DNA of 64,000 nt from Chelonoidis abingdonii. Lineage: Eukaryota; Chordata; Testudines; Testudinidae. The notes beneath the pieces were generated by a model. That model saw only the letters and a list, made by a program, of their open reading frames with translations, did not search any database and was not told the origin of the DNA. Shown piece by piece: positions 1 through 12,932 of the stretch (position 1 is the first letter of the stretch; each line of letters starts with the position of its first letter). The translations under genes were made by a program, and so were the position numbers. The stretch lies in contig NC_133778.1 in the NCBI RefSeq assembly GCF_003597395.2, positions 12,586,211 through 12,650,210 of the forward strand, in the 5' to 3' direction.

Positions 1-2
1 AG

Positions 3-313
3 CAGGGGTAGGCAACCTGTGACATGGGTACCGAAGGCAGCATGCGAGCTGATTTCCAGTGGCACTCACACTGCCCGGGTCCTGGCCACCGGTCCAGGGG
101 GCTCTGCATTTTAATTTAATTTTAAATGAAGCTTCTTAAATATTTTTAAAACCTTATTTACTTTACATACAACAATTGTTTAGTTATATATTATAGACTT
201 ACAGAAAGAGACCTTCTTAAAACATTAAAATGTATTACCGACACGCGAAATCTTAAATCAGAGTAAATAAATGAAGACTCGGCCCACCACTTCTGAAAGT
301 TTGCCAACTCCTG
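3..313 (+). mobile_element. hAT-like MITE at the window edge (CAGGGGTAGGCAACC family)
   Basis: The left end is CAGGGGTAGGCAACC. The right end is the complement of CAGGAGTTGGCAAAC. The 8 bases after it are GTTTAAAG, and the two bases before it in the window (AG) fit that duplication. A second copy lies inverted at 25.57-25.88 kb. Confidence 0.8.
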
Positions 314-3300
314 GTTTAAAGCTACCATAATCCCCCCAACTCCTGGGCTGAAAGTTCTGTGCTGTACCTTTTAGAGGTGCAGCATCAGATCTCACCCCAT
401 GCCTTCTGGGTCAGATTTTATCATACTTATGGGCGCATTTATAAATAGCTTACAAGGGTTAATAAATGACTTATAGATACTGTAAGTATATTACAGTCAT
501 GTACATTGCATGTTATAGATGATTAGAAGCACATTGGTAGAGAATTATAAGCCGTGGTTGTAAACAACCTATTGAACTGATGGATTCTATAATAATTCAT
601 TAACCGGTTATTAAAATATCTACTAATAATTTATTAGCCCTTTATAAACTAATTATAAATGTTCCCTTAATATAAAGCGTGACTGCGTTTTGATTAGATC
701 TAAAAATTAAATGGAAAACCATTTGCGAATATTAAAAAAATTCAACAATATCAGTTTAAATAGGAACTATGGATCTGATTAAATGTTTAGTTAAAAATAA
801 TAAAACTGAAAAAGTAAAGCCCACCTCTCCTCGTAAGAACTTTATGGGCAGATCTGAACACGAGACTGACAGAAAGGGAGAATGTGATTACTTGAACTTC
901 ATTTTTTTCGGTAGCTGAGTCGAATTAGGTAGTGCTGTAGGCAGGAATGAAAGAGGACTGAATGTTAATGCGTATGGGTAACATTTTTTTATTGCCTGGT
1001 ATAACAATTTAAGATGCTCTACACTGCCTGGCAACTGTGATAAGAAACAAGGCAGCATTTTAAAGATGCCCTGCTTTAAATTTTGAATAATGTACTATCA
1101 TGCGGTTTTAAAATAGCTAAAGTACAAACCAATCACACAAGCATAAAAGGGTGTAATGGTTACATAAAGTATAATACAGTACTGTTCAGCAAAGGGACAT
1201 GTTCCAGATAGACTATAAAGCACAATATGAAATGAGTAACACATAACAGTGTTGGAAAATGTTTCAAGGACCTACCAAGACCAAGAAATAACAAAAAGAG
1301 TTAGAGTCAGATGATACATGACATGTGCAGGAAATAAGAAAATTAGATTCAGTCGAGGGGCAGGGGGTGGAAGTTATACATGAGGGAATAAATATAATCT
1401 GAAGCACAGATATTCAGTGGGAGGGAGCTATTTAGGAAGCAACAATGCCAAAAAGATACCTAAGGGGACAGCAAATCAAATATGTACTTGCAATGTAATT
1501 GCAGAATACATAGATAAATGTCAATGTAAATTTGGACTATAATGACTGTAGCATCACATCATAGAACTGGGAAAGAATGGTTCTCTGTACTGCATTGGTG
1601 AGAGGGCACCTGATATATGGCAAGCACTTTGGGGAATCTTGATGATAAGCTGTCCGTAGCTGGAGGGAATGAGTAACCAGAATGATGATTGGTCTGGAGA
1701 GACTGTATGTGAGGGAAGAGTGATAGAGGGAAATATGTTCAGCTTGGCTAGGTACTACTGAAGGCAGATAAGTTTTTGATGAGGTAAATATAACAGACTC
1801 TGCCTGGGGTAATGAGATCAAACTGAACAAATGAAAGTTTTTGTGCTGAGTATCAGAAAAATCATAAAGTCAATTAGACTGGAATCACCTCCCCAGGAAA
1901 GCAATAAAGCCCCATGATTTGTCTTCTAAAATGGGTGTGAGTGTGTGAGGGGACAGGCTTTCAAGAACACAGTGTAAGGAATGAACCCAAGGACCATCAT
2001 CTGCATGATTGTGCCTTGCACAATTCCAATCCAAGTCAATAGGAGTTGTGTGCAAACACTGATAAGATGACTGGGCCTGTGCATTGTGAAGAGGAGGGAG
2101 ACAAGATGAGCAATAGGGTTCTCCCATCTCTAATTTCTACGGTCCTACTGTAAAGCATGAATTATTAGTTAACAGCATTGTAGATGGCCACTGGGTGGCA
2201 TCTTTGTTCTATCAAAAGGCTGTTGGAGCACCACTTATCTAGAGTTAAGAAACTTAACTGACTCTTAAAGGATATCGGACATGAGTCAGCTCCCACTGAA
2301 GATAGTGAAGAGTTTCCCGTAAGCAACTATAGGGCTAGGCCCATAGTTCTGAAGATGTTTTTTTGGATAGCCCTGCTCCTTACAAGAGCCATGCAGTTAC
2401 AGATAAGAGAATTGTTGTTATTATGACAACCTTAAAACAGGATAGGCATGTTATTTTATGTGGCGGAGTTTGCTGCCAGCTGGAATGGTCAACCAGATGC
2501 CAAGTCCTGACTCAGAGAAGATGGCTTTGTCCATTTTAATATAAAATGATAAAGACTCAGGGTCATATTTAAAAAAAAAACCCACCTCATTGATGGCCAA
2601 ACTGCTGTCATTGAAGTCCCCAGTAAATCTCAAAATGACTTCCATGGAAACAAAATTAAGCCAATGATGCATGCTTTTGAAAATCTGTCTCTGGTGGATT
2701 GCTATATAAAAGAAGTCAGGATGCAACAATCTAAAGTAAACAAGATCTGGTCCTTGGTAAAGTCCCTGTTGATTTTAGTGTTGCAGGATCAGGATCTTGC
2801 ATGGAAAAATTGATTTCTGAAGTGTTGAAATTACACTTAATCCGTGACCCTACAAGTCTAGGAAAGATGGACAAGATCTTGGCTAGGAAAATCACCGCTA
2901 CTGACAATACACAGAAAATACTTGCAATTCCAGACATCAAAGACCATGGCAGAATTTTGGCAGAAGTCAGGAAGAAAAGATTTGTTTTATAGCAATAGAC
3001 ATGAACTTACACTCTTCTCTAATTTGTCCTCAAAAGAAAGCTAGAAGAAGGGAATTTCTGCCTCTAAAAAAAATAAATGTTTTACAACAATGAGATTTAA
3101 AGTGGTCTTTTCCCGGAAAACTGTCTGTGGGTAAGGTCTGGATGTAGGCAAATTTTATTTCTTTTCTGAAATAATAATAATTGTAAAAAATCCTCTGAAA
3201 AAAATAAACTAATCCTTCTCACAGTATGATTCAGACTCATAACAAAAGCTCTGAATCATGCCATCAACTGCATTGTTACAGAGAGCCAGCTGAATGGTTG

Positions 3301-3650
3301 ACAATAAAAATTAACATGCAGCTTTAAAAGGCTGTGGTCAAATATACTTTAATGTATTATCTGCAGTAGTGTCAAAAGACACTAATAAATGTTTAATTTT
3401 CATGACCTGAATTGTTGCCTATGGTTAATTAGCATTAACGTAGCTTCACTTAAAAATGGATTATCGGTGCATTTAATTTAAGGTGACCATATCTTCACAG
3501 TCAAATGCTTGAACACTTTTGCAGTAACACTTTTTTTACTGGAATGAAATATTCATGCAAAAGAATACTTTTTAAAAAAAGGTCTATCATGTATGGGCCC
3601 CCTGTACTTTATTATCTGAGCATCTCACATTCTTCCATGTGTTTAATTAT
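314..3650. other. Upstream intergenic DNA, nothing assigned
   Basis: AT-rich, with open frames under 100 codons and no domain or clear repeat that I recognise. Confidence 0.5.
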
Positions 3651-3654
3651 CCTC

Positions 3655-3805
3655 AACATCTTTCCACTGTGGCAGGGAAGTAGTGTGGAACTGAGCCACA
3701 AAATGACTTTTCCAAGATCACACAGGAAATCTGTGGCAGAGCATAGAATTGTATCTAAGTCTCGCAAGTCCCAAAGTTACGCTCTGACTATTGGATCATC
3801 CTTCC
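3655..3805 (-). mobile_element. MIR-like SINE fragment, reverse
   Basis: CCAAGATCACACAGGAAATC and GTGGCAGAGCATAGAATTG are the complement of the SINE core. Confidence 0.6.
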
Positions 3806-4924
3806 CCTCCTACATGAGGTGGTGTTATGATTGCCAACTTTTGACTCAACAGTGACATATATCTGTTTCTCAGAAGGAAGCATTTTCTTTCAGTTAATTT
3901 TATGTTCTGAATGAGTTTGTCCTGAAACACTGAGCAAGTGTCATTATCCTTCCCTTTGAGCAAAGGAATGGCTTTCATAGCAGCTACACTCATTCAGCTT
4001 TTCACAGCAAACCCTTTTCATCACACCGAACACTCGTTCAACTGGACCATTTGCTTCAGGCAAACAGAGTAAATTTTATTCTCTAGAGCAATACATCTTG
4101 ACCAAACATTTTGCAGACATAAAAAGAAATGTTCTGAGTGATGAAATAAAAAATCAGAACATTTCAGGTATCCTGAAAGATGCTCCGGGAACACCAGGAT
4201 ATTGTCTGAAGAAGTGGGACTGTCCAAGTAAAACTGGAAGGCATGGTCACTTGAACTTAGTTCTTTGGGGTTGTAATGGGCCTTTTGGGTTGGGGCCAAT
4301 GAGAACTTTAACTTTGCCTCCTAAACTTTTCCCCACTTTTAGAGAAGAACTCAAATTGCAATTATTTTTGCAGGTCAGAAATGTTTGTACAGCAGGTAGT
4401 CTTATCAATTCTGGTTTCCAGGCAGGAAAGTGCTGAAAAACCATAAACGTGGCCATTCTTGCAGTATTTCTGTCTGCAGACAGAAGAGTAAGTGCTAGAT
4501 TTCTTGCAAGAAAGTAAATTCTTATTGTCTTAAGAATCCAATCTGATAGACTTGAGAAGTTCAGAAAGGCTTTCTGACTTTGGATGCTTATCTGACCCAG
4601 ATCTGAACTCCTAACTTTTGAGGTTCACCCAGAAGTCGTCCTTTCAGTGGAAGAGGAGTTCACCTCAAACAGAATTTTCAGATGAGACAGTTTCCATTAA
4701 ACATTTCCATTGCACTTTCTGCAAGAGTATACATGTTGATGTCTATGATTTGGCCAGATTCCAACTTGGGTAATAATTGTCTGCCTACCAGAAAATGCCT
4801 CCTGGAACTCTAAATGGAGTTGGTACTCTTTCATATCAGAGACTGTGTGATCTGTTGTGCTACCCTACTGGGCACAGTAAAATATCAACTATATTTCACC
4901 CTAATGATAGTAACATTTCAAGGG

Positions 4925-5012
4925 TAAAGTGATCTTTATTAATTATTATTTATTATTTGTATTATGGTAGTGCCTGGAGGTGCACTAGGTGCTGTACAAA
5001 CAAAAAGATGTT
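4925..5012 (-). mobile_element. SINE tail-like fragment
   Basis: The TAATTATTATTTATTATTTG and TGCACTAGGTGCTGTACAAA blocks resemble the last part of tRNA-type SINEs read in reverse. Confidence 0.5.
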
Positions 5013-6040
5013 CCCTGCCCCAAAATGTTGTATCTATAACTAGTACAGTAGTTTAAATTTGTAAAACACATTGGGATCATTTTACGTGAAAGGTTCTCTA
5101 TGGATGTAAGTTTATATATTGATAGAACATAAAATATGTAGATTTTTATTATTGATAGTAAAACATAAAATACAGCACATCTGACAAAACAATTTGACTG
5201 GGCACTGAGGTACAAGGAAAAAGGCCTCTCAGTGTGCATATGTATATTTATGTGCTTTACCTTGTCTAATTGATGGGGGGGAAGCAATAATGCATTTTCT
5301 GTGTCTCACACAGAGGATGTTGAATTCAGGTGAGGAAAATGCAGCAGAAGCCAGTGTACTTTTAAGAACCAAATATTGAGTCTCTATGAATAAATCCTTA
5401 ACTGCAAAGAGAAGAAAAATACAGAAACCACAGGATATGCTAGCAGAGTGTTTTACAAAGTTCCCCACAAAGAGTCCATGACTCTTGAAAGCTAACTAAC
5501 TCTAGTGTGGGAAGCTGAGGAACTATTCACAAATTAAGGATTCAGATTCCATAATCTACTTTTTCCCCAGTTCTGCATACTGTGTATGCCTGTACGACAG
5601 TAACACACACAGATCTGCAGCTTCTGAGTTCTTTGAGCTATTATGAGCATTGTGCTTCACCATAAATTAAATATGTCAGTCTGGAAAATATCAACTGTTT
5701 TTAATAGGAATTAATCTATCGGGTTTTATTTCAGTGACTACAATGAGTACAGTATGTTGCACCTCTCTCAGAATGAACAGGATATAGCTTGCAGATACGC
5801 CACGATGATCATTATTTTCTTTATAGGTCTCTTTATTGATGCTGGTGCCTTTGTGCTGTAAGGACAAGAGGAGTGCATAATAAATAGATTAGTGTTTATG
5901 TAGTTTTAGGTGGTCCTGTGCAGAATTAGATAAATAATAGTCTATGTATATTCTCTTCAAAATATATTAGGACCGGAAGCAATTTGTCTTCAGAGTAGCT
6001 CTTGTAAGACTAGATGATTGACGATTCAGTCCAATAGTAG

Positions 6041-6150
6041 CTAAAGGAGGCAGTGGATTGAGCACTGAACTGGATTCTATTCCCAGTTCTGCCACTGGCC
6101 TACTGGGTGACCTTGGACAAGTTACTTTCCCTCTGTGTCTCAGGTTCCCT
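6041..6150 (+). mobile_element. MIR-like SINE fragment
   Basis: GCACTGAACTGGATTC and CTGGGTGACCTTGGACAAGT are the usual tRNA-side and core blocks. Confidence 0.65.
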
Positions 6151-6589
6151 TTGAAAGTGCTTTTCATCAGTAGATCTCAGAGCACTTTGATAAGAGCTTG
6201 GTATTATTACAAAGCAGATGTAATACTTTTATTTTTTTTTTATTTTTATTTTTTTTTAAGTGAGCAAAACCAAAATACACTTGGAACTTTTGTTGTGATA
6301 AGTAGTTGCTTGGGGGGCTAGTACCTATGACATCTAATCTGAGGGCTGGCATAAATTCTAATATAAATATTTTACCTATTGTTTTGAAGGGCAACTCCAA
6401 GAACTCCTTGAGTTTACATAGCCGCATAGCAAAGGAGCATTTGGGGATTTATCTGAAAGTATTTTGACAGATATTCTGGACAGTTTTGTGAGTGTTGCTA
6501 TATATATAAAGGTGAAATCATCTCTTTTATTCAGATTCTTATGCTGCTCCTATCAATGGAATATTAAGTGCATTCCTGAAATGCCTTAA

Positions 6590-6790
6590 TGAACTCATCC
6601 TCACAACAGCCCGGTGTAATGGAGACATGCTATTATCCCCATTTGAAAGATGTTTAAGAACTCAGGCACAGATATAGTAAGTGTCCGTGGTCCCACAGGA
6701 AATCTGTGGCAGAGATGGAAAATGAACCCAGCTCTCCTGAGTCCCAGTCTCATGCCTTAACCAAAAGATCATTCCAACTGCTCCACTAAG
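6590..6790 (-). mobile_element. MIR-like SINE fragment, reverse
   Basis: TATTATCCCCATTTGAAAGA, CACAGGAAATCTGTGGCAGA and CTGAGTCCCAGTCTCATGCC read as a reversed MIR-like copy. Confidence 0.68.
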
Positions 6791-7289
6791 TAAAATTGAT
6801 ACGTGCTTTGTGTAGAATGTTATGGAAATTCCAGTCTCAGCTCCTGAATTAAGGCTGTGTTGAGGTTTGCATTTAAAGCAGGGATTCAGTCTGTGATGCC
6901 AGGCAATAACTATAGGATTATGATAAAGATTTCACTGTTCATGGTCCTGGATTAGATCAAACTGATTTTAAAGACACGTTTGTTCTTTTTTTACTTTTAC
7001 TTTTGCCATTTTTTACTTGTTCAAAAGACCCTTAGTGTTTGAGAAGTTACAGGGCATCAAAAGCAAACATAAGAAAGAATTTGAAATGATTATATAAAAG
7101 GCCCTAATTTTCATCCAAATTTCAACAACAAAATTAGGAAGAATTTTTCATTTACATTTATTCCACCCCCTACAGTGCTGATCAAAGTTTTTGAAATGCT
7201 AATAAAATTTCATATTTAGAAGCTGAGAAAAAATTAATTCCCAACCCACCTCACCTGTTTTTTGACCCACTCTAAGTATAAAGCTTCTC

Positions 7290-7512
7290 CAAGCACTGTA
7301 GGGTATAATTATCCAGCTGTAGCTCCACTGGAATCTCTCCTCTCCCCATGTGGACACTCTATTCCAGAATAAAAGTGATTTTGTAAGTCACTTTATAAGA
7401 TCACTTTTATTCTGGAATAGAGTGTCCACTTGGGGAGAGAGAGATTCCAGCATAGCTATAGTGGGATAATTATATCCATGTAGACCATTTCCCTGTGTAG
7501 ACAAGACAAGTC
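7290..7512. repeat. Palindromic MITE with a 40-base near-perfect hairpin
   Basis: Arms at 7340-7379 and 7400-7439 are complementary with one mismatch around a 20-base spacer. Weaker complementarity continues outward (TATAATTATCC against GGATAATTATA). The right edge, TGTAGACAAG, resembles ends of other palindromic repeats in this window. Confidence 0.8.
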
Positions 7513-7725
7513 CGTTTGTGTGGAAGTCAGAAGATCTGCTCTCTAGTCTCATCTCCTGACACTCAACATGGCCTTGGGCTAGTCACTTGATTGCTCTATC
7601 TTTTCCTACATAAAATGAGAACAGTAAAACTTACCTCCTTCACAGGTGTTTTGCAATGATTAATTAGCTAATACTTGTAAAATGCTTTGGAGGCGTAAAG
7701 AGCTATATATAGATGCTAGCCGTAG
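7513..7725 (+). mobile_element. MIR-like SINE fragment
   Basis: GAAGTCAGAAGATCTGC, GGGCTAGTCACTTGATTGCT and TAAAATGCTTTGGAG follow the usual SINE order. It abuts the palindromic repeat. Confidence 0.65.
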
Positions 7726-8374
7726 TGTCTTTGATTTCTGCAATCACTTCTCTGAAGTATTGTCAATAACTTATCTTGATTCAGAGAGCTAGACAACAAA
7801 GTGCTTTACAGGGCAATATTGATTTTTGTATACTATAATTTAAAAAAGCGGAGTTTGATTTGGTGTGGGATAGTTGTGCTATCAAATCTGGGTGAGTAGG
7901 ATTGAGAATGGAATTACCAACTCAGCATTAACTACTGAGTTTTAGGCACCATACAATCCCGAAATGCAACATGAAAAAGTGATAGCTTTTGGCTGTCTTG
8001 GTAAGATAACAGCAGCCCTCTGTTAACACAGGTGGAGTGAAAATCCATATGTTGCAATCAGAAAATGTAATTCAATTATAAATAAAAGAAAATCCAAAAT
8101 ATCTTAGGAAATAATTATTTCTGATTATGTTATATTAAAAGATGTGTATATACATAATTTGAAAGAAATGTTATGAGAAGATCTTCGTTATAACTTATGT
8201 GAGATTTTATATTTAAATAAGCTGCTTCTCGCTCTCACAGTACAGAAGATAATAGCTGAACATTTTCAGGATTGCCTTAGAATATGGTATTATTTCATCA
8301 AGCATCAAATACCTTTACAGTATATTCTATGATTTAGTTTTTCATAACACACGTGATGTATTTTCACCCCTAGA

Positions 8375-8442
8375 GTGAAATCCTAGCCCCACTAAAATCA
8401 ATGGGAGGTTTGCTATTGACTTCAGTGGAGCAAAGATTTCAC
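8375..8442. repeat. Short palindromic MITE, core CAATGGGAGGTTTGCTATTG
   Basis: GTGAAATC at one end pairs with GATTTCAC at the other across a TTGACTTCAGTGG core. It is probably the same family as 43957-44024. Confidence 0.65.
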
Positions 8443-8856
8443 CTCTAGTGTCATTCTGTTCACTTCCCTAACATGAGTCCTGTCACTGGAGTCAATGAGC
8501 CATATTCTGATATTACAGTAGTACAGTAGTACCATTATAACTCTCTGATTTACACCAGTGTCAATGAGATCAGAATCTGGTCCAATGAGAGTACATGCAT
8601 AAAGCAAGCAGAATTTGATCCTTAAAATGAAGAAAACATTATTTAATTTGCATTGTTATTTTATTGCTTATAATTAATGTATCTCTATATACATTATAGG
8701 CTGCACTGATAGTACTGCCGACAATTGCCTATTACTTCCCATTCTAGTATCCTGTTTTCAGTGCTTAGACTTTGCTTTCAGCCATGCCAGGTGTCTGCCT
8801 CAGACTGATTTTTGTTCAAAGTCTCAAAGAATGAAATTTGGGGATAATATGTTGTT

Positions 8857-9660
8857 TTGCTCATATTGGAAAAAATTCTTATGACTGTTTCGTTGAGAAG
8901 TGCTAGCGTCTCCGTGCTTGGGAGCAAGAACTTGAAATTTGGCACGGAAGTCTCCCTGGTTTCAAGAATATGCCTTTTGCTGTCCTTACGAAAAGATGCC
9001 CAAATTTGGCCAAGTTATAAGCCTCTGAAAAAGTCTCTGTTCACTCATGCTGAGTACACATTTGACAACTAAATTCTCCAAAGATTTCATCTGTACAGAG
9101 CACGCTTCAGCCAAGAACAATAGGGGCTGAGCAAGATTTCTCTGCACTGCTGCTCCTCGCTGCTGAGGGGCAGGCACCAAAACTGCCCACAGGGAGAGTA
9201 TCTGTACTGTGCTCTCAGAACTCCACCAGCTGGTGCCTAGGCAATGGAATGGAAGAAGTTGCCTGACCACAATGCAGAGGGGCCAAGAGCTGTCCTTCCG
9301 TCTGTGGAAGGTGGGGGAGGCAGCAGAGGGAGTAGATTGTGATAAGGAGTCGAGTTAGGAGACTGGGGGAGGGGAGGGGATGGGACTGAGATTGGCTGGA
9401 CAAGGAGACTGGAAAATAGGGTGGAGAATGGGGTGGGACATTAAGATCCCAAGTGGGGGAACACTGGGACAAGAGAGCAGGAGTTGGGGGTAGGGGGAGC
9501 CTGGGTCTCAGTCCAGAGCCATGGAGGAGAAAACTGGGAGTGGGCCAAAGGCACAGCAAGGGTAGGGTGGAAAAACAGAGGACTGTGTCAGGGCAGGCTG
9601 GCGGGGAAAAGGGTCAGGCTGGAGGGATATGAGCACAAGGATCTGTTACCTCTAGTTAAC
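8857..9660. other. Purine-rich block, unassigned
   Basis: From about 9260 the plus strand is strongly G/A-rich (GGGGGAGGGGAGGGGATGGG near 9365). Open frames on both strands here look compositional. It may be an old repeat. No domain is recognisable. Confidence 0.35.
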
Positions 9661-10052
9661 ACTCCCCAACAGAACCTGGAATGGAACCCAAGCTTCCTGA
9701 GTTCACACACATGCATTCCAGCAACATACAGCAATGTATCTGTGCATGTGTGTTTTATATATGGACACACAAAGAGAGATTCATATACACATACACATAA
9801 ATGAATAAAATATTTCCAAAATAAAACACTCCCCTGCACAAACTTCATCTCGTGGGGAGAGGATGAGAGACTACGTGATGGATTGTAGTCACATTGCTGA
9901 ATGCACTGCTGGAAAGCACTCAGATACTATGGTGCTGAGCACAGTAGGAGAACCTGAATGGAAGAGAATAGAGGCTTGCATTGCTCCGCTGTCAGCAAAT
10001 ATCTGTGAAACCCTCTGGCAAAATGTGCGTCTCATCCTCCTCTGGTGACTGG

Positions 10053-10220
10053 CAGTGCTGCCCAGAGCATTCAGGGGGCCTGGGGAAAAGCAATTTCGGG
10101 GGCCCCTTCCATAAAAAAAAAAGTTGCAATACTATAGAATACTATATTCTTGTGAGGGCCCCTGTGGGGCCCTGGGCCTGGAGCAAATTGCCCCACTTGC
10201 CCCCTCTCTGGGCAGCCCTG
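10053..10220 (+). mobile_element. Short hAT-like MITE (CAGGGCTGCCCAGAG family), copy 1
   Basis: The ends are CAGTGCTGCCCAGAG and the complement of CTCTGGGCAGCCCTG. Flanking duplications GTGACTGG (10045-10052) and GTGACTGC (10221-10228) match 7 of 8. An A run lies in the middle. Confidence 0.85.
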
Positions 10221-10567
10221 GTGACTGCTGTACATAAGGTCTGACAACCAACTAGTATAGCAGCTACAGTTAGCTCAAGTGGCCAAGGATGCACGGGCCA
10301 TCTGAATTCTGGCATTTTCAAAACCTTGAGTGTTTAACGTTGCAAACTGAATGTTCTTTTAATGCAGTTGTATGTGTAATACAATATATATATAACACAA
10401 TGTAGACAGCATATAAACAATAACTCAGAAAGTAAGTGTGAATTGCTTCCTTTCATCTCACTGGAGCATTAACCCTGACATCTAATGATGCTATTTCAAA
10501 GTCCATCATCAAATTAACTAATTCAATATTGATTAAAGCATGAAAGAACAAAAGGAATGATCATGGT

Positions 10568-10640
10568 GGGCCTTACCCAAAATCCATTAAAGTCAGTGGA
10601 AAAACTCCCATTGTCTTCAGTGGGCTTTGGATCAAGCTCC
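10568..10640. repeat. Short palindromic MITE, TTCAGTGGGCTTTGGATCA type
   Basis: The halves AATCCATTAAAGTCAGTGGA and TTGTCTTCAGTGGGCTTTGG are complementary. The family resembles the Chompy MITEs described in crocodilians. Confidence 0.7.
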
Positions 10641-10834
10641 ATATCAAGACCTGCACAGTCAATGGTGAGTGGCATTCAAATTTTCACATATTATTTTAGC
10701 CTCACATCTGAGTGAGTCATGCATGATGGTGGGGAGGATAGTACTAATTCCCCAGCTAAACTGATTCCTACATATATGACCTGATGATGCTAAAAAAATA
10801 ATTTATCTCACACTTACAATGAATGTCCAATTGA

Positions 10835-10857
10835 ATAATAATAATAATAATAATAAT
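10835..10857. repeat. AAT trinucleotide microsatellite
   Basis: Uninterrupted AAT units over 23 bases. Confidence 0.95.
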
Positions 10858-11259
10858 GGATTTGAAACATTTCTCTCCTCTTGTTTCCTTTTGGGGTTTT
10901 CCCGTGCATTCTAATTTAGACTGTAATTGGGCCAAAGCTAATAGACCAGATAGTTACAAAATTAAAAATCCAATATAGGGCAGTACATTGAAATGGTATG
11001 GGGTTATGGGCACCAGATATTGTTCAGTTTCGATTTACCTTCATTTTACTCACACACCTATATGCACAGTCCTATCACACTGTCTGTTACTCTACACTGA
11101 CATTATAGTAAGTCATACTGGCTGAGATTTTCAGGGCAGTTTAGGGGACTGAGACACATAACTCACATTCATTTCAATGGAAGTTATGCCCCTAAATCCT
11201 TTATCTAAATCTATAACCCAGAAAGGCTCGCTGTTGTTCTTTTTCATGCACAAAACACA

Positions 11260-12000
11260 ATCGTATTCCTGCTGCGGGGTCTATGATTTCACAGTGCAGA
11301 ATATAAGAAAGAAAGTTCAGAAACAGAACTGCTGAATCATGAATCTGAGAGCAGCGAAGTAAGTTCATGCAGGCTGCAGAAATGCAGCCCCAGGTCGTGG
11401 CTTTTCTCTGGCTCGGTGGTTCTCCTTCGGTAGAGAGGGATCTAAATGGCTCTTTCAGGCTGCAATCCGGTGTCTCAGCGGCACCTCTGGCGTCGGGAAG
11501 CAACCTTCAGATCCTCTGCTGGGAAGGAGCAGCGAGTGTGTGTGCTATGGAGCAGCAGAAGCAGCACTTGTCCTGTAATCGATTGCCGAGTGTGCTGAGC
11601 AGCCCAGAGACACACTCCCAGATCCATTCCTGCCTCTCTCTCCGGCTCAGGGTGTCTTGGAGAGAGGCTGCCTGGGTGAGATGTGTGATGTGTGTGTGTG
11701 AGTGTGTCTTTGCCGGATCGGTTTCTCGGGGTTTGACCAGCTGTCCCAGGCTAACCCTGCTCTCTGAAGATGGAGGAAGTAAAAACAGGATTACCCTTAG
11801 CTACAGATCCACTGCTTACAGTTTCCATAACCAACTGCAGTGCCCAAACACACAAGCATTAGGCACAGAAAGCAAGGGAGAGGAGACACTAATAAAAACA
11901 CAAAACAAAAGGGTGATGGAAGTGAGGCACTGCATGCACTGCTGAGGTAAATCTTCGCTTGGCATTTTGTTTTTCGGGGGGGGGGGGAAGAGCGAGCTCT
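11260..12000 (+). promoter_or_regulatory. CpG-enriched stretch, candidate IKZF2 promoter region
   Basis: CpG dinucleotides cluster at roughly 11380-11760, whereas flanking DNA is AT-rich with few CpGs. The stretch lies about 2.8 kb upstream of the IKZF2 start codon and ends with a 12-base G run at 11976-11987. A 192-codon open frame crosses it (11367-11945) but has no recognisable domain. No TATA box is obvious. The promoter call is inferred from composition and position only. Confidence 0.4.
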
Positions 12001-12639
12001 GGCTTATTTGTGTTATGGCTCAGAGAAATCTCTCTGTGTGGATGTCTCTGCTTTGCAAAGGGGTGGGGGCTGGCTCAAAGTAAAGTGTAATTATATGTAG
12101 CATATCTCGCGCTGCGATGTGATCAAATGACTTGTTGCTGTTAACCAATAATAATAAAAAATCAGTCTGTATATGTGTGTTTGCAGGAGGGGGAAGATTC
12201 ATATTATTGTTTGCTGTAGGTTTAGCATAGTGACTGGCTCTCAGGGATAGGACTGGCAAAGCCTTTTGGGGTACTTCTTTTTGGGGTTACAATTAAAATT
12301 CTGTTTTCTGGGATGTTAATCGATTAATTAGTTCTCAGTTCTGGAAACGGACAAGGGGTTGAATTGCAGTTTGCACCAGCTTCCTATTCTAGCTGCAGCT
12401 ACCTGGGAGAAGGTGCTCCAGATCCCTTTCTAGTATTATTTTTAGCATTATTCCTGGCATGACACACACAGTATTGAATAAGGCAGGACTTAAATTACTT
12501 TGACAGGTTGTGTGCTCTGGGCGGGGAGAGACAGAGATGAAATTAAGATCTCTTCATTTTGCCAAGGGCCAAAAACAATCCTGTGAAGTTTATTGCTCTG
12601 TGTGGGTGTTGTGTGTGTTTTTTTAACTTCTCTGTTCCT

Positions 12640-12932
12640 CCCTGCCCCCTCCAAGTCCCCCCTTTCTTCCTCTCCTCCAGTTTTCTTGTCGATTCTTAAG
12701 GAACCGGTGGATCAAGTTTTTCTCTCTCCTGGTTAATCGCATTGCTGTAGCACTGGCTGACCTCTCTCCCCCTCTCCCTCCCTCTCTCTCTTTTTGTTCT
12801 TCATCTTTCCTGAAAGTATGTGCCATTCCTGAGTGAGTTTCTCAACCAGACCATCCCAAGGGAGGGAGACCTCGCTCATTTTTTTTTCTGTTCAGTTTCC
12901 CCACCGATCCGTTCGCTCTGAATGTTCTACTT
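12640..12932 (+). other. IKZF2: Candidate non-coding first exon (5' UTR) of IKZF2
   Basis: A strong GTAAGT donor begins at 12933, about 1.6 kb before the first coding exon. The sequence before it is pyrimidine-rich (CT-rich runs at 12640-12680 and 12760-12800), as in many leader exons, and lacks recognisable repeats. A GC box (GGGGCGGGG) lies just downstream at 12953-12961. Vertebrate IKZF2 has a non-coding first exon close to the first coding exon, so the position fits. The 5' boundary is a guess. A transcription start upstream in the CpG-enriched stretch, with a GTAAAT donor near 11946, is an alternative. Confidence 0.4.

Noticed and set aside
2801..2992. 63-codon plus-strand frame with a Lys-rich C-terminus
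   Set aside because: Could be a remnant, but I recognise no family and see no splice sites or relatives nearby.
3505..3855. 116-codon plus-strand frame
   Set aside because: Its second half overlaps a reversed MIR-like SINE; no coding signal.
11367..11945. 192-codon plus-strand open frame
   Set aside because: No domain, composition-driven, and located in a CpG-enriched leader or promoter-like stretch.
11976..11987. 12-base G run as a regulatory G-quadruplex
   Set aside because: A single homopolymer run without the spacing of separate G tracts is weak evidence.
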